This document shows, one piece after another, positions 36,475-49,935 of a stretch of DNA of 64,000 nucleotides. Position 1 is the first letter of the stretch; every line of letters starts with the position of its first letter. The position numbers and the translations under genes are program-made. This stretch comes from Rostratula benghalensis (taxonomy: Eukaryota; Chordata; Aves; Charadriiformes; Rostratulidae). The DNA lies in contig VXAI01000199.1 of NCBI GenBank assembly GCA_013399305.1, forward strand, positions 174,134 to 238,133, given 5' to 3'. The notes under the pieces are model-generated. The model searched no databases and was not told the origin of the DNA. It saw only the letters and a program-made list of their open reading frames with translations.

Positions 36475-39400
36475 CTGCAAGAAAAATAAAAAAAGGGTGT
36501 TGTGAAAAACAACAGAGGAAGTTTCTCAAAGCTTGCTTTCTATTATGTGTTCACTTACGTGTCATCCTCTATGTATTTTATTAAAGTTAAGGCTTTTCTG
36601 TGAAGGACTAGCAGAAATTGTGCAAGGAAAGTACTCCTCAGAGACATGCCAGGCTTCAGATGAAAGATCTGTTAAAAATTATACCAGAAAATTAGGTAGT
36701 CATGGAAATTCAAGAATCATTTTAAGAATGTGGAATATAAAGAAACATTTTATGCACACCAGATATATCCTTAATTACAGCAAAGCAGGCACGTTATACA
36801 CCAGTTTTGTATATAAGCTCAACATTCTCATTTTTTTAGCTGCTCTTATGCAATAAATTAATCTTTTAGAATTATGTTTGGATAAAGTATTATTTTTCCT
36901 TTTAAAATTATCTGAAATTAAGCACAGCCAGGTAGGTTTCTCAGTACTGTAATTGTAGACACTGTTGGACAGCACAAGAAAATGTGGATTCTTTTTCATA
37001 CCTCAGAAGGATTTTCAGTATTACACTAATGCTACACATTATACAAGTGTTCTTATCTCTAGTTATGCAGAGAAGAATCAGCACTAATATCAAAAAAGAA
37101 ACCACCAAGCCAAAAAATTATCTATTCATGTTAAATTATCTATTACTAGGACACAAAATAGCGAATTTTAGTTCTCGTTTTTTTCTGAGAAAGTAAGAAT
37201 TTACCTGATCCAAAAAGGCTTTTACCAATGTATCTCGATGCAGGATATCTTGAAAGACATTTCTATAGAAAAGAAAGCAAACAAACATATGAGGCAATGC
37301 CATAAAGGGACAAAGGTACACAACAACAGCATCACTGCTTACAATTTGGCAGAAACTAAAAGTAAATTCGAAATGTCATTGAATTATAATCCTGCTATTT
37401 TTAAAGCTAATAAAGAATTTTAATGAAAAACTTTTAGATGAAATGAACTAAACCCAGGAAAGCCATTGGGCTCTTTCAAATACACTCAGCTTTGTTATAC
37501 TTCTATATAAAACAGGCAGCAAAATTGACATAACATGGTCCTAAGTACCACTGAAAATTAATTTCAGTAGTATTTAATGTAACAAAACTACTGACAGGAC
37601 TGGCAGATTCCTCCAAAGCAAATGCTACTAGTAGAGCTGAAGGAGCTTCTTAAAAGCAGGAGGACACTACATACTTCATTAGAAAACGCACTGTGTACTA
37701 CTTTACTCTCTTGTCCCAAATTAAGTAACTTTAAGAGATGTTAGAGAGGTGTACATACAAATCAGGTGTGAAACTCTCATCTGTGTGGATAATACGATCT
37801 TGAGACATTTCTTCATCTGAATTGGCTTTCCAAAATGCTGTCAGCTCGGATCTCATATACCGTCGTTGGTTATAGATGTGCTCATGACAGGGGGGCATCT
37901 GCTTCACTGTATTGACATCTACATCTATATGTGTAGTAGGATATGGGGCATACATCACCTGACGGAAGGGCAACACAAAGCTTCCTGTTGCATCCTGTTT
38001 TAGTGAAAAAAATAAAGAAAATTATTCCAGTTACATTTTCGTTTTAAAAAATAAAGCTATACCAAAACATTATTAAAGCATCATACCTAAATTTTAAATC
38101 CCATTTGTTTAGATGTTTTGTTTGAGAGAACCAATAGTTGCAGCCCACTAAAAAATCCTTCATACTTGTCCCTTAAAATAACAGTGAAAATGGATACTAA
38201 GGTAATCTGCGCATTATGGTATTCAATCAGCTGGTTCCGGAGTCCATTATAAAATCATTGAATTGTCTAGGTTGGAAGGGACTTTTAAGATCATGTAGTC
38301 CATCCATCAACATAACTGATTAAAACCATCACTAAACCATGTCACTAAGCACTATGTCAACCTGTCGATACCTCAAGGGATGGTGATTCCACCACTGCCC
38401 TGGACACAGTACTTGAGATGGGGCGTCACCAGTGCCAACTGCAGGGGGACAATCACCTCCCCAGTCCTACTCTCCACACTGTTCTTGATACAGGCCAGTA
38501 TGATGGTGACCCTCATTAAGTTTACACTGCTCACTAGAACAAGAAACATTATTTTTCTATCTGTCTTCACCCACTGCTACAGCTCTTTTAGAACACTTGG
38601 AAACTGTAGGACTGAGGGACTGCTGTTTTTCGGTTGTGGTACAACACAAAAATTTAATGCCTTTTGGGATTCCAGCCCCAAGAAGGCAAAAGATTTTTAT
38701 TATCGTTGTACCTCACAGAACAGGAACAATTCAGGACTACATTCAAGAAACACATGTTTTAAAGAAAAGCCTGGCTTGGAATTTCAACATGCAAGTAGTT
38801 ACAAAAAAAGCTATAGGGCCAGGAAGGAATCAAAGAGAAAACGGCATATTTTCTTTGAACGTGAATGTGCATGTGTGTGTACTTACTTTGAGTAAGCCTT
38901 GAACAAAAAGTCCTGACTCATATTTGAAAGAAGACTCACTTCTACAGAGTCTGGAACACTTCCGCTCTGATGGTGTAAGAAACAAACACAATGTTCGCAC
39001 AATCTGCATTGGAAAGAACAGTTTTAAAAGGAATGAGCTGATCTTTTAAAGGCAATTTCTGACAAGAATGTACTAGGCATTTCAAATACTAAACACGACT
39101 TTCATCGGGTTTATTAGAAAGCCAAAACTTTTCCAAGGTCACAGAATAGTGACAAGCTTAAATTATTAAGATGTAGGGCCGTATTACTCCAACTTTTTGT
39201 CAAATGAAGAAAAAAATTTGGCAAAGTTTGCTTTTTAGCCAACTTCATAGACCAAATCACTTTTACCTTCTGCTGCCTCTTCTTATTACATAAACACAAG
39301 TTACCGTGATTACTTTCCTGGCCTTTTCAGCCTTTTATTTTATTAATTCCATATCGAAACAGCAGCTACGGTCTCCAATCAGGCACAGTGAATTTCCCAA

Positions 39401-42400
39401 ATAAGCATCTATGCTTATTTCCTCTGTAATTTCCTCAAACTCTCCACTGAAAGCCACAAAGGTACTATTACATTTCCAAATCCCAGTGCTGCAACAGCTA
39501 CAAGTAATAATCTCCAAATACAAACATGTATTCCATTGTGCTAATCTTTCAGTCTTTACCTGTGGTGTCCTATCTGCGACTGTAAGGTGTTTGAGAAGGC
39601 TCTATCCTTGCACAATGTGTTTATGCAGTACCTAAACCAATGACAACCTAGTTTCTGAATAAAGCTTTCTACCACTTCAGGAAGATGCAACAGGTATTTT
39701 TTTTTACTTTAAGGAAAGCTGAAGTATGTCATAAAGCAAGTAATTACTTCAGAACAGTTACACTGTGACACAAAGAGCACGCTGCTGCTAAGAACATGTG
39801 TAGAATTTATGAAATTTGCCCTGGATGTACCTTGAGCCTCACATTCATCTAAGACTGCTTTTTTCCTACAGTGTCAATATATATTTTACATACATATAAA
39901 CATTTAGACCTTAAAGCCTTTTAATTATTTTATGAACTATAAACTTTCAGCTTAAGCACTTAACTTTTCTTCTCTTATGCTACAATAATCATGTGCAAAT
40001 CTTCCATCCCTGAAATAACACATTAGCTGTGGCTAGCAGATTGCAGCTAAGAATTGAGAATTTTCTGTTTTTCATGATTATTTTTGAGTATCAGCACTTA
40101 CTGTTTGTTTGATCAGAGGTGCTTATCATTACTGACAATACACATGAAACAATGCATTTCTATACCCCACCGCTCCCAATTTTTGTCAAGCATCATGAAC
40201 TGCTTATTTCAAAACACAGGTTTACTAAAGGTGTCTTGAATTTTTTTAAATAGAAGGATATAATATTTCACTGCAGAAAGAAATCCTGCATTCTATAAAA
40301 TACATAATATATAATGGGGCTGGTCTACAATTAATATATAATATACTCAGCAGGACCACTGTTGTTAATTTTTATTTCACATTGAAGCAAAGCACACAGA
40401 TGAATACATACATGTATCAAAAAAGGGCACCAATTTTGAGATTTAAAGTGAGTTTTTCCTCTAAGGAAGCTTTCAGTCTTACAAAATAAACCAGAGCTCA
40501 ACAACTAGTACATCACAGTACAAAACACAAATGGACAGAAAAGCCAAATATACAAAATCATTCCCTATCAGAAAATGAAGTTATCTGAATATACTGCTTC
40601 TCCACATGTACTGCTGCAGGACCTTTGTCATGGTCTCAGGACATGCCACTGTTGTTACTGCATGGCCCAGAAGCCCTAGTGTAAATTGAAACCTTAGCAT
40701 GCTACATAACTACACAGAACCTTACCCTCACAGCAGTACTGTAATACTCATTAAGTGCAGTACTGCCTAATACCTGAAAGCTCTAGGATGGCACACTTTT
40801 ATGAAATCCTTCTTTTCAATCCCAGTGGCAGGGATATTCTGGGTCAAAAAGGCTTATGAAAGGACTTAGCCATGAATGTAAAGAGGCAATCGATTTATTG
40901 AAATACATTTTCTCACAAAGAAAACATTTTCTTAATGATTTGTCTCTGAATATTCTAACTGAAAATTAACTTCAGTATTTTTATTAGAAGGGATGGAGTA
41001 ACACCCTAATTAAATGCACATCAACGGAAAATCTCTCTGAACAAAATGCTGATACATGGAACAAAATGCTAAAATGCAATATGCTTTTCTGTCAACAGAC
41101 AGTAAACACAAGTGTATGTCTTCCACAATTTTCAATTGATCTGAAACTAGCATTTTGGTATAATCAAAAAGCTGTACACAAAAGAAATACTTAAAGAATT
41201 CTGAATAAGAATCATCGACATTTGATTTTTCCTTCACATACTGCATAAGCGTAAAATAAGCATCTATTTATACCAAAATATTAAAGGAAAAGCAGGTGAT
41301 AATTTCCTATTGGTTCAAATTAAGTATTTCATAACAAGCTTACAAGAGAATTAAAAAGTGAAAATACATCTACCACAGAAATGTAATTAATTTCTTGTTC
41401 TGAAATGGCAGCTTGCAAGAGTGACATTTTTTCCTCCCAGATAGACTATAATGACGTATGCACTCTTCCCTGTTGAGAGGTACAGGTAATACTGCTTATT
41501 GTCTCTAGACCTGAAAGATTCTAAACACCATCCCTACAGATATAATCCAGCAAGTATCACACACTGAGTGTTCGGTTGTTACAGGATTCGGTTTTAGGGA
41601 TTTAAGTCTGTGCTTTGCCTCTTTCTGTTTCTTCTAAAAAGCTAAGTCCAATATAAGATCTCCCAGCTAAACTGTACACTTATTTAACAATTTTTATAGA
41701 GACTGAAGATGGAGTCAACACAAACACAGCTACGAAGAAAAAAATGCTGGAATTGCTGGTATGGTTTAAGGTGCTAGTAAGCTTGCTTGTTTCAACGTGT
41801 GTGTGTCTACAGACTCAACAGCTCTGAGGTTCCATGAAACACAAGCAGTTCATGATGCAGGAATGCATTTGTTTGTCAACATAAGAGTTATTGCAGACAC
41901 TAATTTCTTAAGACATTACACAGACATTACCCACTGACATAGGTGAACTGCTCAAGATGGTTCAGGCTTCTTCATTTTGTACATTTTAGCTAACACACCT
42001 AATTTTAAAAGCTCAGACTCAATTTACTACTAGCTTATATACAGTACCAATTCAATTAAACACACCGTCTTTCTTGTAGTTGCCAGAATACAGCTGATAC
42101 AGCGATTTTCAGGCACAATTATCAACTGCAAGTCCAATCAGCTGGAGTAAGAAGACCAGACAATAGTATTCCTTCCTTCTCCAACCTCAAGTGTTTTTAT
42201 AGACAACACTTGTTCCAAATAACACACTAACACTCTTAATAATTAGCATTTAAGTTTGGTTTATTACAAAGTGCATTACCTTATTAACTTTTTCTGCACT
42301 GCTTCCTACAACTACAGAACAACCACAGGTCTGCAGGTGTGAACTAATTGCTCTGCAAATACAAATAAACACAGGTGAACACATTTAATGACACTTTTCA

Positions 42401-45400
42401 AATAAAGCAATTATCATCTTCACAAAAAGAATGAAGAGCTCCCAGTATAAATATAGGCCCATAACAATAGGACCTCACACAGCTGTGCAGGTTACTGCTG
42501 AAATCCAAAAGAAATTCAACAGTAAATTCAACTGTATCTACATTTTGATGAATAAAAAGATTGTCACTCAGAGCCTCCAAACAGCAGTTCAAACAAAAAA
42601 CTGTCTACTGCTACTGTCAAACTGTATTACAGAGTCTGTATAAAATAGCCCATCTAAAGCAACAGAAGCTGCATTAATAATGGAGGATTTGAGAGCAGAT
42701 CTATTCCATGATTGTCGTCTTTTTCTGAAACTGTGCATCAGAAGAGTTTTGAAAGACTTGGCAGGTAAACTGTTCTACTCTTGGTGACTTCATAAGGAAG
42801 AAGAGCATGCCACAAGGTTGAGACCCTCGGGAATACACACAGGCATGCAGGAAGTTAAGTGATGGTGTCTTGTGAATTGCCAGCAGCAGAGATCTGATTT
42901 AGACTATCTTTCTTTTGTATTTTATAGGCTTCAGTAAAAATACTTGGAGTAACCTTGCTAACTCGTAACTTGTCCTTAAGAAACTTCTGTTGAGGTGCCT
43001 TACCCTCATTGTCCCTTTCCCCCTGATCTTTCTCAACCCAAAACCTGGGCCACAGCTTCAAAAGTTAATTTAACACATTACTTTCCGTAGTACTGAAAGC
43101 ACATGTGATGCTGTATAAATAGATAAGCAACACATAAATGAATGCAGTTACATGGGGAAGGTTCTGAAAGGTAACAAAACATCAATTATAACCTCTGAAA
43201 TACGCTTTACCACACAAAGAGACCAAGTTGCTCTCAAGCGAACCTACTTCCCCTTATATATTAAAAGCAAGGGGGAAAAATAGAGATATACACAACTTAA
43301 TAATAAGTGTTGTATATACCATACCATTAATGACTCTTATTCATAGTTTATGCAGTAAACAACCCAGGGTGTTGGTATTTGATAAAAATGTAAGACTTTG
43401 ACTTATACCGTCATCAAATTAAACATAAATAGCAAAGAAAAATTGCATTTCATAGGAATTCTATTATCAAGCAAATGACTCTGTGATGGCAGTCTGTACA
43501 GATGCAACCAATAGCCCAGAGCTATTCTTCTGAAAAGACAGCAATTCCTACCACATTTTCTAGACAAAATATCAAAAAGCCACATCATCCTCCCTCCTCC
43601 CATAAAGAAAATAGATTTAATACATGTTCACATGCACCTACAAATACAAATATGTATGTATATATACACACAAAAGTTTAAACCATTTTACTACAGCATA
43701 AATCAAAACTGAAATTCATACTTGAGGAGAAAACCTTCATGGCAACTATCCCCAATGTCATCGTCATTTAGCACTGTGTCACTTATCTGAAAGTAAAAAT
43801 AAACAAAGGTTAGACAAGAATCTGCAACACCTTCCAAGTATTTAATTTTAATGATAGGTGGGAACTGTTTGGGAACTATTTAAGCTAAGCTGTAAGACTG
43901 TCCCAAAAAGCACAACTTTAAAAAGACCTTTTCCCTTCTGACAAAGCATTCTGAAAACTAGAAAGCCACTTGAATATTCAATGTTCTTCACCATTCAGAA
44001 GTCAGATTCCTTCCAGTTGTTTTTTTTTTCCTATAACCTTGCCCACAATACTTTAAATTCCTGCATGATGTCGCTTTTACCTCTTCCATAAGAACATTAA
44101 ACCACACTGAAACACGTATCAACATTAAACCCATTTACCTGCCCATTCATATTGTTTTGCATCAAATAGCCTTTACACTCAACTCCTAAAATCAGTGTAA
44201 TCCTATGCAGTCAGTTTTGCTAAGTGTTGACCACAAAAAAGCACTGCTAGTACCATTATATTTACTCAAGTAAAACCATTCCAAACACCACTTAGGGGAA
44301 CCTGACGTGAAACAAGTGAACAAGTGTACAAGAATTTATGACAACTGTAGGGTTTTGTCTGCCAAAGACAGTACTGAACCAGAGTCCCAAAGCCCCTTTT
44401 GTGTTCTGAATGCAAAGAACACAAGGACTTACCTGAATTTCTTCTGGAACACTGTGCGATTTCATAGATGAAAGGAGTTCCATTACAGGAATGACTTCTC
44501 CTGTCAGCATTGGAATGATGCTTTGGCCCTGCATAATAAATAAAATGCTTAAGTAAAAAGCACATTGTGCGCTATTAGATGTCACTACTAACGTGACCCT
44601 GGAATATTACATGCAAAACAACAGTAATTTCCTATTGTTGGGAAATGGGGTATGAGCCAAAATCGATGCACAGACTTCTTGGGCTTTGCTCGATCAATAA
44701 TTAGGAACAGAAAACGTAGATTTTGCTTCTCAGCTTCATGTCTGAAATGTATTTCCAGGGTCCTATGCTAAATTTCACCATCAGTCTGAGTGGCCTGAAC
44801 AATAAGTATAGGAAGTGAGGTAATTTGATCACACCACATTATGTGCAATTACTCTTAAGCATTTTAGATCCAAGTCTGACATTCCAACAATGATAGGAAA
44901 CTAACAACAAGCATACCATCATACAAACCACTTATCTATCTATCACAAGAATCTGAAGCCACAATTTCTTATTTACAGTTTCAGAAATCAAATTATTTTC
45001 ACAGTCTTGTTCATTAGGTCTCCAAACATATTGCAAAATGATAGACTCCGTACATCTCTGTAACTTGAAAAGGCAACAACCTAGAGAAAAACCATCCTCG
45101 ACAGGAGGTGAGCATGAATCTATGGAAGCTACTACCTTTCCAGAGCTTCAAGTTCAAGTAAATTACTTTTATTTTCTGAAAGGTAATATTCTTCATAGAT
45201 TTCCACTTTACCCATAAAGTGATGAAATATATTTTCCATGAACTTGTTCACAGCTTCCATCATCCTGTCTTCAGAAACTTTGCCTCCTGTGTATAGCAGG
45301 TCATTCAGCCAGTCCAAAATATCTTCCTGGATCCCAAAAATAAGAAGCAGCACCAACTTCTGCAGTCACCAGATGCAGTCAAACAGTTTTGTGATGGTGT

Positions 45401-48400
45401 GCCATATGCATCAACCAGGCAGCCCTTACCTGATCCTCCATTCTCTCCGTGCCTTCCAAGACAATCTTCTGGAAATGTTCTTGCCTCTCCTGAGCAAGAG
45501 AAGCAGTTAAATATAAACGTTCTGGGATTTGTTTATATATGTATGCACACAACAGTCAAATGGTACAGTTTCTTCCCTGTGGAATCACGCTTCTTAGATT
45601 CAAATTTCGATGTTCAAGTCTTTTTTCTTTTAGAGAGTTGACCTTAGCAGAAAGTGATGTCATTTTAAAACAGATAAATGATCTCTCCTCTGCCCCCACC
45701 AAACCTCTCACATGCTTGGGCAGGAGTAGCAGGAAAGGGAGGATGTGATGATAATGACAAAACATTAAGTTTCTTCAAGAGAATGCCAAATGATCAGATT
45801 ATGGTGCGGAATTCCACTTTATGTATGGATTTTTATTTTCAAATGAATAAGGTACAGACTGATGGTTCCTGATGCAGCAAGAGAAAAATGAGATCTTCAG
45901 AATGAGAATAATAAATTATTGGGAGAGAGTAGGAAAAAGCAGGAATTTTTTTTTCCCCCCAGCATCCTGAGACACTGGTAAGTCTTCAAAACATTGTTTT
46001 ATAAACAAGTACAGGAGACATGAAATCTCAAAATACACAAAACACAATGTACAAGAGACTGGACAAAGTTCTCAAAACAGACTCATCAGCATCTAAGTAG
46101 CGAACTGTAAATAAAAATGCAACTTACAACAGAATCGAGTTATTACTCACAAAGAGAATTTGGCATTTATCACTGGAACGATCAATACAATACACAAAAA
46201 ATGGAAGCTGCCGCAAGAACTAATGGTATCTTTTGCTAGATGCTGAGAGTTTATTGCATTTTTTGTTCATTAGTTTCCTCTGACTGAACTACTCAAAGTT
46301 GATCAACTTCAAGTGGGAAAAGAGTTTACCTAACTTTTTGGCCAGATGAATAATGAACAAGCTACAGTAACTTCCTTAAAACAGTAATAGAACTTATCTG
46401 ATCACCTAAAAGGCATCTGTGAAAAACATTATTAGAATGAGGCAGACTCTTTCAGGGCACCTCCATCCTTGAGTTCAATGTCAGTGAAGTTATCCTTGAC
46501 AACGAAGATCCTTTGCTTTAAAAGACGTCAATCTTCATGAAGATAATGCTGAACAAGTTGTATAAGCCACTTCTTTTTAGAAATACAACTATTCAAAATT
46601 ATTAGACAAACACCTGGAAGATAAAATTTGAAGTGGATAACCATGGTTTCTAATCCCACAGGGATGACTTGCATGGAGTTGCTTGTCTTTCTGGGCCAGT
46701 TTAAACACTGTTCCATGTTTCTCCTAGTCCTTGAGTTCAGAAGGTTTCTTCTCTTCTGAAGTCCAGCTCTACACAGAACTCAAAAAAGCTGATAACCAGA
46801 ACCATTAGAAATTCTACAACAGATACACAGCTCTCTTCAGATACGATGTCAACATTTTGTGTCCTGTTGTAGCCATAGTTGCTAAACTGTCTCAAAATGC
46901 AAACTACAAAATGAGCCTGTTTGTACTTGATACTAACATTCTACAACTTCTGCCTAATTTTATTGTACATTTTCAAAGCAGGTTTCTCTCTTCTAGGTTA
47001 AGGCTACACAACTGCAGATATATGCAGGAATATTTGATTTTTCTATCAAATTAAAAAAAAAAAAGAAGGAGAGACAATCCATTTCTATTTCAGAATGCAC
47101 CTCTGTCTCAACTAACTCAGCCAGCCTATCTGCTTCAAAAACATCTGAAAAAAAGAACGAAAAACTGAATGACTCATTTCTAAGGAAACTAGTAGAAAAC
47201 ATTTTTTGTCATTCTCAATGTCACTGGAAGGCTATTACCACAGTGGAAACATTGATATGGATCAATGTCCAAAAAGAGGGAAGACGTACTACAGTTAAGA
47301 AGGATGCACAATTCTTATTTGACCACTCACATTAAAAGGCAGTACAGAGGACACTAAATGACAGAGAAGCAATGTAATCAAGAATCAAATTGGAGCAACC
47401 TGCTCTAGTGGGAAGACCCCTCATGGCATGGGGTCTGGAACTTGATGGTCTTTAAGGTCCCTTCCAACCATTCCATGATTCTAAGAATGTGAGAATGCAT
47501 TCACTTATGTCAAAAGCACAAACATCCAACAAATCTAGCCTTTTAGAAGACTAGATTAGGAATGAAATATTTGTGTTTCTACTATATTGAAAATGAACTT
47601 TGTGTCCTATCCTTCCTCTGAAAAAATAAATCCCAGAAGTATCAAGAGCTAATATGACAGAAAACACTGCCAGCCATCATCAGACTTTGTAGCAAAAATC
47701 AATGGAGTTTGTTCATCCAGCAAAAAGGAAACACCACCACAAAACTTTGCACCAGCTTATTATTTCTGTAATCTTAATTAGTTCAGATAAGAGCTCTCAA
47801 AAAGGAAGTTTCAAGTATGTTGACTAGAGGTCTCAGAACAGAAGAGGAACAAAAACTTCACCAGACAAACATGCATCACCACACACGTTACTGCTGACAT
47901 GCAAATTACTGCTCTAAGACAACTTGTACTCCATGAAGATAACAGAAATCTTTTTATTATTAGTATGTTATTTAAAATAAATGAAAATACATAACAATTT
48001 TCACTTAATAAATAGTCAAAATGTACCCAAAGGCAAGAACTGCAGTTCTTCAGAAAAAATTAGTATGTTGTCCTTTTTGAATTTCAGAAGTAGAAATATT
48101 TAGACAAAACTGGATGTATTTTTGTGATTCTCCCATTAGATTTGCACGATTTAACACCTACCATTCTGATCATTAATACTCTTTTATAGGAAATAAAACT
48201 GTAAAAACAATGACAGCATTTATTACATCAGTTCTGCTTTCTGTACTTCAACAGTGAAAGCAACGATTTGAAACATGGTAGATTTATGATTCTACCTAGT
48301 TTAAATACATTAATTAACACAATGAAAAGCAACAATTCATATCAAATTCAGAGAAATGAAAAACTAGGCAGGATATGCATTTCACCTAAGATAAATCATG

Positions 48401-49038
48401 TGCCTAAAAGGCCCAATCTTGAATTTGCTGATAAATTGACAACTTTTAACCTTCAAGATTATGTACGTGTACAGAGGTCAGCCTTCTCTGAGTTTTTCTC
48501 AGATTGCTACATAAGAGGTGTCACAGAATCTTAACTTTTTGCTTTGCTCAAGACAACTTTGGCAACTGCTTCTAGGAACGAACAATAAACCTACCTTATG
48601 CATCCATATTCTTCCTTTCCTTATAATATGTGTCAACCTATCCACGCACACTCTGTGAAGTGGTAGGTAGAAGCCAAGTTCCCTTTGTGGAAGTATAATC
48701 GATAGTCCGTATGTGCTTCTATCTCCATTCCAGTTTCCATCAAAGATTAATGACACAATGATCACCCTTTTTTCTGCCAAGACGAAGAACTTCACATCTA
48801 TTGCACCGCTTTCTGCATTCCGAAGTATTTCTCCATTCAGGGTGTGGTTAGCAAGAAAAGTTATTTCACCATCACTGAGAAGCACCTGTTCTGTCTTTGG
48901 GGCCCAGATATGCCTCACTCGGGGGCCAAGGATATTGTCCCAGTATGCAAAAGTGGCAGCTAACAAAGGTGACTCGCCATTCAAAGCAATCTCTGTTTTA
49001 GCAACTGCAGGAGATGGTGGTGGACAAAGAGCTGACAT
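36288..49038 (-). CDS. C9orf72: C9orf72 guanine nucleotide exchange factor-like DENN protein, complete gene
   Basis: Whole coding region on the minus strand in ten coding exons (human exons 2–11). Joined length is 1446 nt, giving 481 residues plus TAA, the same length as human C9orf72. Nearly every residue block is recognisably orthologous. The protein is a longin/DENN-family member (upstream longin-like part about residues 20–150, central and downstream DENN parts about 200–470). It forms a complex with SMCR8 and WDR41, has GAP activity toward small GTPases such as ARF and RAB8/11, and acts in autophagy and lysosome function in the cytoplasm. All introns have GT donors and AG acceptors, and exon lengths equal the human ones. 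CR1 fragments lie in introns 1, 2 and 7. Transcription starts in the CpG island at the right. No frameshift or internal stop was seen. Confidence 0.97.
36559..36668 (-). CDS. C9orf72: C9orf72 exon 10
   Basis: 110 nt, flanked by TTTAACAG and GTAAGT. Encodes residues 384–419 plus two bases: [17 protein letters not shown] and [14 protein letters not shown]. Too short for simple ORF finding but unambiguous by homology. Confidence 0.96.
37205..37262 (-). CDS. C9orf72: C9orf72 exon 9
   Basis: 58 nt between TTCTATAG and GTAAAT. Encodes residues 364–383: completes L364, then [19 protein letters not shown]. Confidence 0.96.
37759..37994 (-). CDS. C9orf72: C9orf72 exon 8
   Basis: 236 nt, the longest internal exon after exon 2. 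Acceptor CTAAAACAG, donor GTATGT. Encodes residues 286–363 plus two bases, including [40 protein letters not shown] and DESFTPDL, all strongly conserved. Confidence 0.97.
38252..38545 (-). mobile_element. CR1 LINE fragment in C9orf72 intron 7
   Basis: Reverse-oriented CR1 3' part (ATTGTCTAGGTTGGAAGGGA, then CACTAAGCACTATGTCAACC), which jumps near 38400 to an upstream CR1 block (ACTTGAGATGGGGCGTCACC), so it has an internal deletion. It lies in the sense direction of the host gene. Confidence 0.88.
38887..39003 (-). CDS. C9orf72: C9orf72 exon 7
   Basis: 117 nt between GCAG and GTAAGT. Encodes residues 247–285: [20 protein letters not shown], then [16 protein letters not shown]. Confidence 0.96.
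42280..42352 (-). CDS. C9orf72: C9orf72 exon 6
   Basis: 73 nt between TTTGCAG and GTAATG. Completes K222, then [20 protein letters not shown] and KVNK (residues 222–246). Confidence 0.96.
43722..43786 (-). CDS. C9orf72: C9orf72 exon 5
   Basis: 65 nt between ACTTTCAG and GTATGA. Encodes [20 protein letters not shown] plus L and two bases (residues 201–221). If the donor is read through, the frame adds KYEFQF before TGA at 43703–43705, which would give a 227-residue short form. Confidence 0.96.
44433..44528 (-). CDS. C9orf72: C9orf72 exon 4
   Basis: 96 nt between TTATGCAG and GTAAGT. Encodes residues 169–200: [20 protein letters not shown], then [12 protein letters not shown]. The last residue is Q where human has D. 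Confidence 0.97.
45132..45365 (-). other. protein-like open block in C9orf72 intron 3
   Basis: A minus-strand open frame of about 78 codons between exons 3 and 4. Its translation looks like a real acidic, helical protein (for example [20 protein letters not shown] and [20 protein letters not shown]). It has possible AG acceptors (TGACTGCAG or GGGATCCAG) upstream and a GAAAG|GTAGTA donor next to its stop. I do not recognise a family, and the human gene has no such exon to my knowledge. It could be a cassette exon, a retrocopy piece or chance. Confidence 0.3.
45430..45489 (-). CDS. C9orf72: C9orf72 exon 3
   Basis: 60 nt between TTGCTCAG and GTAAGG. Encodes [20 protein letters not shown] (residues 149–168). 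Confidence 0.97.
47393..47486 (+). mobile_element. CR1 LINE 3' end in C9orf72 intron 2
   Basis: Short sense CR1 end with GAGCAACCTGCTCTAGTGGG, GGAACTTGATGGTCTTTAAG and CCATGATTCTAAGAATG. It is antisense to the host gene. Confidence 0.88.
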
Positions 49039-49080
49039 GCCTGCTTCCACTCTTGTGTACAACTGAAAAGTTTACATCAC
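48595..49080 (-). CDS. C9orf72: C9orf72 exon 2 with start codon
   Basis: Start codon at 49036–49038; coding part 48595–49038, residues 1–148. The upstream ATG-less extension is 5' UTR to a probable acceptor TTTTTTTTTTAG at 49081–49082. The human start is used because [20 protein letters not shown] aligns with it. The exon covers the longin-like region with [20 protein letters not shown] and ends GRIWMHK before GTAGGT. Confidence 0.97.
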
Positions 49081-49465
49081 CTAAAAAAAAAAAGCGTTCA
49101 CAGGAAAAAAACCACAAAATTAGAGCAGCATTTATAGTCTCTTCTTTTTTTCCTAAGTATGACTTTGAGAGACAACCAGACTTCTGTACCTGAGACTTTA
49201 CTGTAAGCTTCATTCAAGAAGGAAGCATCTCTGCATACATTCCACATGGCAAAGTGGTATGCATTACAAAATGATAGTCAGTCAGACCTCTAATACCCTT
49301 TAATCATTATACAAGTATGATGAGCCTGCACAACATTGAACTTGTGTAAGAAAAATGACATATGCTAAATATATCCTTTACATCATCATGACATGCAGGG
49401 TGTTGGCAATACAAGGTGTTGGCTCAGCACTTTATAATACGCAAATGGAAAATTCTTCATATTAT

Positions 49466-49935
49466 AATCACAGAACTGTCTGGTTTGGAAAGGACCTTTA
49501 GGATTATTGAGCCCAACTATCAACCTGAAATTGCCAAAACCACCACTAAACTATGTCTCTAAGAACATCTACCTGTCTTTTAAACACCTACAGGGAGGCA
49601 ATTCCACTGCCTCCCTGGGCAGCCTGGATCTGTGCTTGATAACTCTTTCAGTGAAGAAATTTTTTCCCCATATCCAATCTAAACCTCCCCTGGCACAACC
49701 TGAGTTTATTTCCTCTTTTATCGCTTGTTACCTGGTAAAAGAGATCGACCTAAACCTTGCTACAACCTCCTTTCAGCTAGTTGTAGAGCACTATAAGGTC
49801 TCCCCTCAGTCTCCTTTTCTCCAGGTTAAACCACCCCAGATTCCTCAGCTGCTTCTTGTAACATTTGTTCTCTAGACCCCTCACCAGCTTTGTAGGCCTT
49901 TTTTGGACGTGCTCCAGAATCTTAATATAGAGTAC
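49466..49935 (-). mobile_element. CR1 LINE fragment in C9orf72 intron 1
   Basis: Reverse-oriented CR1 3' region: ATCACAGAACTGTCTGGTTTGG at the 3' end, then CTCCCTGGGCAGCCTGG, AAGGTCTCCCCTCAGTCTCC and TTTTTGGACGTGCTCCAG. Diverged; no intact frame. Confidence 0.88.

Noticed and set aside
38380..38895. 171-codon + strand frame
   Set aside because: It runs from an antisense CR1 fragment into unrelated intron and the edge of C9orf72 exon 7; no coherent protein.
48713..49066. 117-codon + strand frame
   Set aside because: Antisense shadow of C9orf72 exon 2.
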